A DNA stretch of 64,000 nt from Christensenella sp. (GTDB taxonomy: Bacteria; Bacillota; Clostridia; Christensenellales; UBA3700). The notes under the pieces were generated by a model. The model saw only the letters and a program-made list of their open reading frames with translations. It made no database searches and was not told where the DNA came from. Shown here piece by piece: positions 41,794-49,607 of the stretch. Both the position numbers and the translations under genes were made by a program. The stretch is taken from positions 30,921 to 94,920 of the forward strand of contig JALFUR010000006.1 in the NCBI GenBank assembly GCA_022784465.1, given 5' to 3'. The number at the start of each line of letters is the position of its first letter. Position 1 is the stretch's first letter.

Positions 41794-42001
41794 AACAAAA
41801 CACACAGGAAATACACCATAATTATTGGATAATCATACCCGACGTGGTAAAGGAAATGAGAGAATCCGATCCCAAATCGGTGATAACCTATGCCCTAATT
41901 AAAGAGTTAATCTAACAAAAGAAACTCACTGCAATGAAATACGGAAATGTTTGGCTCGTTAACCTTGACGAGCTATATTTTCACTTTCGAGGGAACAAAA
42001 A

Positions 42002-42265
42002 ATGAAAAACCTAATTACTTCCGGTAAGTTGCTAAAACTGTTTCTTGCTGAAGATGCAAACACAATTATTCGTCGACCAAACTGCCGAAAGTTTTGCCTT
42101 AACAACGACATATTTATGGAAATACACGAAAAGGCTTGGTTAATAGACATTGAAAACTTTATGAGAAAAGTCAACCCAAAATCAATGAGCGAACATTACG
42201 AAGTGCCACGTCTGAGAGTTCTTCGTTACTATGTAAATAGTTGGAACAAGCGTTATAAAAGGTGA
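42002..42265 (+). CDS. Small hypothetical protein (excisionase/accessory-element-like)
   Basis: 87 aa MKNLITSGKLLKLFLAEDANTIIRRPNCRKFCLNNDIFMEIHEKAWLIDIENFMRKVNPKSMSEHYEVPRLRVLRYYVNSWNKRYKR; start overlaps a preceding stop (ATGA). Confidence 0.4.
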   Translation: MKNLITSGKLLKLFLAEDANTIIRRPNCRKFCLNNDIFMEIHEKAWLIDIENFMRKVNPKSMSEHYEVPRLRVLRYYVNSWNKRYKR

Positions 42266-42514
42266 CAAATTGATAAGCACGACATAGAATATCTAATAAA
42301 AAAACGAAAAGATTATTAGTTTCAAACACGGTAACAGATAGGTGTTAAACTAAGACGAAGTACTAAAAGAATTCAAAATTTACGTCAAAACCTACAAAGG
42401 TCATACGAACGGAAAGAAAAAACGTAAAAAATAGAATTAGTAATGTAATTGGTAATGCGTTTTTTCGCGTTCATCTTTTCTCGTTTTCTATATATTGTGT
42501 CAAATAAAAAGAAA

Positions 42515-42536
42515 AAACCACAATGTATTGTGGTTT
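42515..42536. terminator. 22-bp near-perfect palindrome next to the left att site
   Basis: AAACCACAAT-GT-ATTGTGGTTT. Confidence 0.45.
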
Positions 42537-42537
42537 G

Positions 42538-42581
42538 TGGCGCACTCACCGGGAATCGAACCCAGAGCTAACCCTTAGGAG
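42538..42581 (-). repeat. Left attachment-site copy: 3' half of tRNA-Arg(CCU)
   Basis: TGGCGCACTCACCGGGAATCGAACCCAGAGCTAACCCTTAGGAG, identical to 57897-57940 inside the intact tRNA-Arg gene. Confidence 0.93.
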
Positions 42582-42625
42582 TTTCAAAAATATGCAAAAA
42601 TGGATTCTAAACCGCAAATATAAGG

Positions 42626-43483
42626 TCAAAACGTGCATTTTGGGCGATAATTTGCATACATTTTGTATAAATACCAAATACCAAGTCCCGAGAAACTCGC
42701 CCAATACTCGTCGCAATCGAGCGCACGTAAAAAAACCTCTTGTGCCATACGATTCTCACCTTTCCATAGATAATAATGATAGAGCCCAAATAGATACATA
42801 ACCCTCGTTAGGTTGTCGGTTTGAGAGTCTTGTTCTAATTCTTCCGGCGATGCGCCCAAAAACAATCGAATCGCCAAGTCATACCCCGCGTGGTGGGTTA
42901 TCTTCATAGGAAAATAAAACCTATTTAGGGCTTGCTCGACATCTTGGTTTAGTCTTACGATACAGCAAATATACCAATATAATGCAGCAATATACATCTC
43001 GTGATTATCCTTGCACATAGCCAAAGTATCGCAAAAGTTCTCTTTTGCTTGCTCGTAATCAGCCATATAAAAATGACATAGGCTTATGCGATAAGCAATA
43101 TCTAATTTGTCGGTGCTCTCGTCTTTCAGACTGACAAATATTTTCAATGCCTTATCGGCTTGCCCTATAGATAAATACCTAATAGCAAGGAGCCTACGTG
43201 CTTCATAACTATTTGGTTTTATCTCAAGCGCCTTATGACAACATACGATAGCTTCTCTATATCTTAACTGCTTGCACAAGTTTTTTGCGAGCGCTAAAAG
43301 GTTGTCAAATGTAGCCCCTTCGATGTCTATCTTTTCTTGGGCATGTCTTACTTCCTCGCTATCCTCTATATTCGATTGCTCCCCAAAAAATTCCGCTTGG
43401 ACAGTAGAGCGAATATCGGCAAGTGCTACGTGGATATGCGTATTATATAATTTATCGTGTTGTTGATTGGTTATCTTGCACAT
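42626..43483 (-). CDS. Tetratricopeptide-repeat protein
   Basis: TPR-like blocks LAKNLCKQLRYREAIVCCHKALEIKPNSYEARRLLAIRYLSIGQADKALKIF. Confidence 0.7.
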   Translation of the reverse strand: MCKITNQQHDKLYNTHIHVALADIRSTVQAEFFGEQSNIEDSEEVRHAQEKIDIEGATFDNLLALAKNLCKQLRYREAIVCCHKALEIKPNSYEARRLLAIRYLSIGQADKALKIFVSLKDESTDKLDIAYRISLCHFYMADYEQAKENFCDTLAMCKDNHEMYIAALYWYICCIVRLNQDVEQALNRFYFPMKITHHAGYDLAIRLFLGASPEELEQDSQTDNLTRVMYLFGLYHYYLWKGENRMAQEVFLRALDCDEYWASFSGLGIWYLYKMYANYRPKCTF

Positions 43484-43491
43484 AATTTCTC

Positions 43492-44307
43492 CTATTTCAC
43501 GCCGTTGATTGTGCTATGTTTTTCCTCTATATAGATGCCGACAAAATAAAATGACAGCGATACGAGCATGATACATACGCAAGGCGCAAGTAGATATTGA
43601 TAAGCCCCAAAAAGAACTGCACCTCTAAGGCGAGCCAAATTGATCATGACTCCCCAAGTAGGATAATATAGGTCGCCAAAACCCAAGAAACTCAAGGTGG
43701 ATTCCATCATTATGCAACTGGTCATCGACGCTAAAAACCTTGACGAAATCACGTCGTACAAGTTGGGTAATACGTGCTTTAGAGCTATATGACCTCTAGA
43801 ATACCCATATATTTTGCACGCTTCTATATATGGTTGAGCATAGATATGCACGACCTTTGCACGCACGGCACGAGCAGTACCAACCCAACCGAAACAAGCA
43901 ATCAGTATTATGAGATTGATCGTCGAACTACCCAAAAACGACGACAATACTATCAATATTATCAGCTTCGGCAACAATACAAACACGTTGATTAATCCGT
44001 TAAATAGCACCCCGACCAAGCCTTTGGCTGTTGCCAATATTCCAACCAGTATGCCAAATACTAGGCTCAACAGACTTGCAGTTATCGCCACCGTCAAGGT
44101 GACGGAAGCACCATAAACTAACTCGGCAAAAATATCGTAACCGAGAGAATTGGTCCCCAATATATGCTCGGCAGAAGGTGGCAACCACGCCCCAAAAGAC
44201 TGCTTGCGGTCAAGAGAACTAAAAAGCTGAGGGAATAATGCCATCAGCACGAAAAAGGCTAGGATAGCAATGCCGATTACAAGAAAAGCGAGGCGAGATT
44301 TTTTCAT
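43492..44307 (-). CDS. ABC transporter permease, DppC/NikC-like
   Basis: AEHILGTNSLGYDIFAELVYGASVTLTVAI; ...HVLPNLYDVISSRFLASMTSCIMMESTLSFLGFGD. Confidence 0.88.
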   Translation of the reverse strand: MKKSRLAFLVIGIAILAFFVLMALFPQLFSSLDRKQSFGAWLPPSAEHILGTNSLGYDIFAELVYGASVTLTVAITASLLSLVFGILVGILATAKGLVGVLFNGLINVFVLLPKLIILIVLSSFLGSSTINLIILIACFGWVGTARAVRAKVVHIYAQPYIEACKIYGYSRGHIALKHVLPNLYDVISSRFLASMTSCIMMESTLSFLGFGDLYYPTWGVMINLARLRGAVLFGAYQYLLAPCVCIMLVSLSFYFVGIYIEEKHSTINGVK

Positions 44308-45281
44308 ACTTCTTCCCCCTTTCTCACTTTAGGGTCAATCAAAATGCACACTATATCAGACAGCGTCACACACACGACTATAGACAATGTCGTCACTAAC
44401 AAAATGCCTTGCATAAGCGGATAATCGAGTGTGTACACGGCTTGGTTGAGCAGTCCGCCGATACCCTTGATAGAAAAGACGCTTTCTACTACTATCGCCC
44501 CGCCCACGCAACTGCCTATCGACGAACCGACCATGGTCACGAAAGGTTGCGCGACGTTTTTTAAGACGTAATCTCGCTTGATTTTTCCATTTCCAAGGCC
44601 TCTTTGCTTGGCGTACGTTACGCTTTTGTCGTCTACGAATTTTGCTACCGTGTTACGAACGAGCAAATACTTAGAAGGCAGCGAAGCTAATACCACAGCT
44701 GTAATAGGCAAAATCAAGTGATATATTCTATCTACTAAATACTGCCAAGTTCCTACCTGAACCCAGCTGCTCGAAAGCCCCACGTAAGGGAACCACTTGA
44801 GTTGAACTCCCAATGTTATAGCTAATATCAAAGCTATCGCAAATCCGGGCAAAGCGTTGATTATAACCATAGCCGAGGTAGATATTTTGTCTGCTAAACC
44901 TTCCTTTTTGTAGCCACTGTTTAGTCCCCAGAATAGTCCGATTATTATAGAAATCAATGTGGCGGGAATGGTAATTTGCAAAGAATATCCCAGCTTTTCT
45001 AATATTAAAGTACTGACCGTGGATTGCTGTTGATAAGAGTATCCTAACGTTCCGTCAAAAATCGATAGCAAATAATATTCAAATTGTACCCAGATGCTCT
45101 CGTCCAAATGCAGAGCATGATAATAATACTCGTACTTTTCCGCCGACATCTCTTCTTCTTCAAAGCCCGTCAAATACGCAATAGGGTCACCCGATAGTGC
45201 GCGCGGAAGAACGAAGTTTAGCACGAGTATCAAAAGAAAGCATATCAATGCCACTACGATATGTTTTATGTATTTTTTCAT
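44304..45281 (-). CDS. ABC transporter permease, DppB/NikB-like
   Basis: LVLNFVLPRALSGDPIAYLTG; VVLASLPSKYLLVRNTVAKFVDDKSVTYAKQRGLGNGKIKRDYVLKN. Confidence 0.88.
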   Translation of the reverse strand: MKKYIKHIVVALICFLLILVLNFVLPRALSGDPIAYLTGFEEEEMSAEKYEYYYHALHLDESIWVQFEYYLLSIFDGTLGYSYQQQSTVSTLILEKLGYSLQITIPATLISIIIGLFWGLNSGYKKEGLADKISTSAMVIINALPGFAIALILAITLGVQLKWFPYVGLSSSWVQVGTWQYLVDRIYHLILPITAVVLASLPSKYLLVRNTVAKFVDDKSVTYAKQRGLGNGKIKRDYVLKNVAQPFVTMVGSSIGSCVGGAIVVESVFSIKGIGGLLNQAVYTLDYPLMQGILLVTTLSIVVCVTLSDIVCILIDPKVRKGEEV

Positions 45282-45299
45282 AGATATGCCCCCCTATAT

Positions 45300-46889
45300 T
45301 TATTTTTTCGTTATAGAAAACCACGTGTTGACGTTGTTCAAACCAAAAGTCGAGTCAACTACTAGATTATTTAACTTTGCCGAGTGAGCCAAAATCATAC
45401 TATCCCAATACAGCGCTATAGCAGGCGTTTGCTCGACGTAAAAGTTTTGCAATTTTGCCGTTGCCGACAAGTATTGATTTAGCGTATCGGCGGACGACAT
45501 CTCTACTCTGATTGCAGTCAAAGTATCGCTAAATACTTGTGCACCTCCTTGCACGGCGTGATTACCGTCAATATACATATCTCCCAAATTTTGCATGCCA
45601 AACGCAGTATATCCCATTATCGCCGCCTCCATCGTGATAACTCCGCTGCCCTTCTCGGTGGCGTACTTGTTGCTTGTCTTGACGTTGTAAGAAGTTGCGT
45701 CCACGCTTTCTAGATTCACCTTGATACCAAATTCCTCTAGTTGTGTCTTGACAAACTCCGCGTAGCCGATATGGTTGGTTTTAGACGCATTGACGGTAAG
45801 CGAAAACTCCGCTACCTTATCCTCCTTCTGCCACCATTTTCCCGACTTGCTATAACCTGCTTTCGACATAAATTGCGAAGCTAGGTTTATATCGTTTTTC
45901 AGTTGCTCGGTTTCTACGTAACCCACTAAAGTAGATGGCGCAAAACTACGATTGGGGGTTGCAGCGTAAGGCGAACCAAAATATTCTTTGAAAGCTTGAT
46001 AATCGAGGGCGTAAGACACGGCAAAACGTAAGTCTTTGTCGGCAAACAAACCTCTTGAATTGTTAAAAACAAGCATTGCGGGACAGTTGGTAGCAGCAAC
46101 GCTCTCAAGCGTTACACTGCTCACACCACCCAATAGTTTTTGATAATTTGCGTCCACACCCATAGAATAGTTCCACACCATATCAACGTCACCGTTCATA
46201 AGAGAAGCGTACAATAGTTCTTCGTTGTCAAATAACTTGTACGTCACTTGCTCAACGTTAGGTCTTTGAGGATAAAACTCATTGATCACGAAAGTCAGTG
46301 TGTTTGCTTGTTTATTAAAGTCGCTGAGCGTATACGGTCCACAACTCACCCTCGCCTCCTGTGTAGTAATTTGAGATACGTCTTTGTTCTCGTAGATATG
46401 TTTCGGACGAATGCGAAAGGTCGTCATATCGTCAAGCGCCTTGACGTTCTTAGATTTCAGCTGCAAAATAACGCTCTTATTATCTTCAGAAACGACCGGA
46501 TTTTGCTGGAATTTTTCTGCTATGCTTTCCTCATAATTTAGCGAAAATACGATATCATTCGCCGTCACCGGCACTCCGTCCGACCACGTCAACCCCTCCT
46601 TGACCGTAAAAGTCCAAGCTTTGCTATCCGTTGTTGCAAAGTCGGCAACTAATGGCAAGTATTCACCCGTAGCGCTTTTTGCAATTAGTGGCATTTCCGA
46701 TACTCCGCTTGCCAAAACGTCGTAAGTGTATTCGTCTCGAATGGCTTTTTCTATCTTAGAGGTAGTACCAATAACCACCGTTGAAATGTTGTCTTCTTCA
46801 TGCACAATCGCGCAACCACTGACGAAAAAACACGCCGTCAAGATAGCTTCAATCATTATTATTACGCCTATTTTTTTCAATACTTTCAT
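45300..46889 (-). CDS. Extracellular solute-binding lipoprotein, family 5 (peptide/nickel class)
   Basis: Lipobox FFVSGC; WTFTVKEGLTWSDGVPVTANDIVFSLNYE; FADKDLRFAVSYALDYQAF. Confidence 0.88.
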   Translation of the reverse strand: MKVLKKIGVIIMIEAILTACFFVSGCAIVHEEDNISTVVIGTTSKIEKAIRDEYTYDVLASGVSEMPLIAKSATGEYLPLVADFATTDSKAWTFTVKEGLTWSDGVPVTANDIVFSLNYEESIAEKFQQNPVVSEDNKSVILQLKSKNVKALDDMTTFRIRPKHIYENKDVSQITTQEARVSCGPYTLSDFNKQANTLTFVINEFYPQRPNVEQVTYKLFDNEELLYASLMNGDVDMVWNYSMGVDANYQKLLGGVSSVTLESVAATNCPAMLVFNNSRGLFADKDLRFAVSYALDYQAFKEYFGSPYAATPNRSFAPSTLVGYVETEQLKNDINLASQFMSKAGYSKSGKWWQKEDKVAEFSLTVNASKTNHIGYAEFVKTQLEEFGIKVNLESVDATSYNVKTSNKYATEKGSGVITMEAAIMGYTAFGMQNLGDMYIDGNHAVQGGAQVFSDTLTAIRVEMSSADTLNQYLSATAKLQNFYVEQTPAIALYWDSMILAHSAKLNNLVVDSTFGLNNVNTWFSITKK

Positions 46890-46890
46890 T

Positions 46891-47562
46891 TTATTTCCTT
46901 TGCATTATTTTGCCGTTATGCAGTTCAAAGACACTATTGCAAATGCAGTCTAACAGTTGCTTATCGTGACTTATTATCAATATAGAGCCGTCATACTTTT
47001 TGGTTTGTTTTTTTATTATTCCTAGCACGTTGGCTTGCGTGGATATGTCAAGCATAGAAGTTGCCTCGTCTAAAATAAGCAAGCGTGGCTCAAACATTAG
47101 ACTCTTGGCTATAGCTATGCGCTGCGCTTCTCCTCCCGATATTTGGTGTGGCAAATGATAAAATATATCCTTATCCAAATCCATTTCCTCGGCTATTCTG
47201 TCAATAAAACTATCTGTTTCGTTGGCTTTGACGATACTGTGATAGCGTATCAATTCCTTAAATCCCTTGATTATCTTTTGAGACGGATCTAGCACGGAAT
47301 AAGGTTGTTGATAGACCATTTGAACACCTAGTCCCAACTTTCTATCGTATTTTTGCTTGTCCGACAAGAGAGGTTTTCCATCCAATTCCACTCTTCCGCC
47401 GTCCGGCACAACTACGCCGCACAAAATTTTGGCAAGGGTGGTCTTACCCTCTCCGCTCTCACCATATAGTCCAACGATTGTGCCCGTGCATATTTGCATA
47501 TCTACCTTGTCAAGCACTTGTTTGTTGCCGTATTTTTTGGATATATTTATAAGTTCTATCAT
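46891..47562 (-). CDS. ABC transporter ATP-binding protein, DppF/NikE-like
   Basis: LYGESGEGKTTLAKIL, HQISGGEAQRIAIAKSL, LLILDEATSMLD. Confidence 0.9.
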   Translation of the reverse strand: MIELINISKKYGNKQVLDKVDMQICTGTIVGLYGESGEGKTTLAKILCGVVVPDGGRVELDGKPLLSDKQKYDRKLGLGVQMVYQQPYSVLDPSQKIIKGFKELIRYHSIVKANETDSFIDRIAEEMDLDKDIFYHLPHQISGGEAQRIAIAKSLMFEPRLLILDEATSMLDISTQANVLGIIKKQTKKYDGSILIISHDKQLLDCICNSVFELHNGKIMQRK

Positions 47563-48458
47563 AATTTACAGGTATAAGTTACCCCCTCTTCCTTCTTTGT
47601 GGGGATATTATGCAAGCATTCTTGGCTAGCACTAACACAACGATTATAAAAAGGACATTCTCCTCTTTGCTCTCTCAAGCGAGGAGTTTCTCTCATTCCG
47701 TTTTGTACCAATGCGTCAATCAACGCTTTGGTGTAAGGGTGGCGAGGGTTGTCTAGCACGATACTCGTCTTGCCTCTCTCCATAACCTTGCCTTGGTTGA
47801 GCACTATTACTTCGTCGCATTTCTTAGCTAAGGAAATATCGTGCGTGATAACTAACAACGCCGCCGATGGAAAGAGTTCCTTAAGTAGCAAGAGAATTTC
47901 GCCTTTTCTATCATCCTCAAGACCACCAGTTGGTTCGTCGGCTATTACCAATTTCGCATTGGAACAAGTAGCCAACGCGATCACCACTCTCTGAGCCATT
48001 CCACCCGACAGCTCAAAGGGATATCTTTCCAAAACGTCTTCTGGGGCTTTTAAGCCAACGCTTTTTAGTTTTTGGATAGCGACAGCATAATGGTCGCAAC
48101 GTGGCACACCTATCTTTTTAAGGCTATCATATACGTGGTGCATGACTTTACGCGAAATAGACAGACATTCGTGTCCGTTTTGTGGCACGTACACGATTTG
48201 ATCGCCTAGTAATTTTTGAGTTTTCTCTTTGTTTTTTACTTGTTTTCCCTCAAATTCAAAGCTTAGTCCAGAGCAAACCATGTTGGGTGGCAAAGTATTC
48301 ATAATAGAATAGGCTAGAGTTGTCTTACCCGACCCTGTTTCTCCAATGATTGCCAAACTTTGCCCCTCGTCTAAACAAAAACTTACGCCTTCAACGATGA
48401 GTTTCTTAGTTTTACTAAGTATAGCTTCTATTTTTCCGCTAACATACTTTACTATCAC
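47559..48458 (-). CDS. ABC transporter ATP-binding protein, DppD/NikD-like
   Basis: IIGETGSGKTTLAYSIM, FELSGGMAQRVVIALA, LVIADEPTGGL; C-terminal Cys motif CPFYNRCVSASQEC. Confidence 0.9.
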   Translation of the reverse strand: MIVKYVSGKIEAILSKTKKLIVEGVSFCLDEGQSLAIIGETGSGKTTLAYSIMNTLPPNMVCSGLSFEFEGKQVKNKEKTQKLLGDQIVYVPQNGHECLSISRKVMHHVYDSLKKIGVPRCDHYAVAIQKLKSVGLKAPEDVLERYPFELSGGMAQRVVIALATCSNAKLVIADEPTGGLEDDRKGEILLLLKELFPSAALLVITHDISLAKKCDEVIVLNQGKVMERGKTSIVLDNPRHPYTKALIDALVQNGMRETPRLREQRGECPFYNRCVSASQECLHNIPTKKEEGVTYTCKL

Positions 48459-48550
48459 ATATTATTTATAACATTCCACCTCAACCAAGTCAAATAAAGT
48501 GGCTGTTTTTGTATTGTTTATGCAAAATTTTTCGAACAAAATCGAATATA

Positions 48551-48595
48551 ATGTTTTGATATGTAATTGACGCAAAACATCGTGTATGATAAAAT
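48551..48595 (+). promoter_or_regulatory. TetR-gene promoter with overlapping inverted-repeat operator
   Basis: ATGTTTTG (48551-48558) ... CAAAACAT (48573-48580) perfect 8-bp arms around TTGACG (48567-48572), 17 bp, TAAAAT (48590-48595). Confidence 0.7.
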
Positions 48596-48613
48596 GACGA
48601 TAGAGGCAAACTT

Positions 48614-49168
48614 ATGAACAAAAAACTTTCCAAGACCAACGTAAAAATATATAAAGCCTTCGAAACGGTTTTGTATACCAAAAATTACAACGAAATTCGC
48701 ATACAAGACATATTAGACCAATCGGGCATTGCACGTAGCACGTTTTACGCCCATTATAGAACAAAAGAAGACTTGTTACACTCGATATGTATCACTATAT
48801 TTGAGCACGTTTTTTCGCATACTCTCGAAGAAGAAAAAAGCCACGACTTTTCAAAGTCGTCGATATTTGAATACAAGCACTTTATCACCCATATCTTCTA
48901 TCATCTGCACGACGAAAAGCAACTCATGGCGGCAATCTTTCTATCCCAAAGCAAGGATGTCTTTTCAGAATACTTGCGAGAGTCCATTCGTCCGCTTGTC
49001 GTGAGGTGCGTTGAAAGCAATTTCGTACCTATGCAAGATTTGCCTAAGGATATCAAAATCAATAGCATCATCGAAAATTTCTTGGTGATAATTAGATATT
49101 GGATAGATACGGATTTCAAGCAATCGCCAGAACAACTTACGGAATATTTTATCACTATCAATTCGTAG
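48614..49168 (+). CDS. TetR/AcrR-family transcriptional regulator
   Basis: IRIQDILDQSGIARSTFYAHYRTKEDLL; divergent from the ABC transporter operon. Confidence 0.9.
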   Translation: MNKKLSKTNVKIYKAFETVLYTKNYNEIRIQDILDQSGIARSTFYAHYRTKEDLLHSICITIFEHVFSHTLEEEKSHDFSKSSIFEYKHFITHIFYHLHDEKQLMAAIFLSQSKDVFSEYLRESIRPLVVRCVESNFVPMQDLPKDIKINSIIENFLVIIRYWIDTDFKQSPEQLTEYFITINS

Positions 49169-49256
49169 CGATAATTTTTCACAACTCGTATCAGGTTATT
49201 AAACAATTTACCCGCAAAGCGTTAGCCTTGCGGGTATTTATTATTGGTCTAAGACT

Positions 49257-49607
49257 TCAATTGTCCACTACTTCTATTTGTTTGATAGATATTTCATTAC
49301 CCTTCAAAAGATAGGTTTTTTCACTGCCACAATAAGGGCATATTTTGCCGTGAGCCACGGTTGGATAATCCTTGATGCAATTTTCGCAATGCGTGACAGC
49401 TTCAATCTTTTCGATATATAGTTTAGCGTCTTTGAGCACCGTTTCCTTTTTAACAGCCCAATTCCAACAATCTTCGAAATAATAAGGTATTACAGTAGAC
49501 ACTTCGCCTATTTCGACCGTGACGGAGTTCACCCTTTTCACGTTGTTTTCTTCGGCTATTTCATTGACCTGTTTGATACAATGAAACACCACACCCAACT
49601 CGTGCAT
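49257..49607 (-). CDS. hypA: Hydrogenase/urease nickel-incorporation protein HypA
   Basis: MHELGVV Ni-site start; zinc motif CENC...CPYC. Confidence 0.9.
   Translation of the reverse strand: MHELGVVFHCIKQVNEIAEENNVKRVNSVTVEIGEVSTVIPYYFEDCWNWAVKKETVLKDAKLYIEKIEAVTHCENCIKDYPTVAHGKICPYCGSEKTYLLKGNEISIKQIEVVDN

Noticed and set aside
42607-42789. 60-aa minus ORF overlapping the TPR protein
   Set aside because: Out-of-frame with a longer coherent TPR ORF; no motif.
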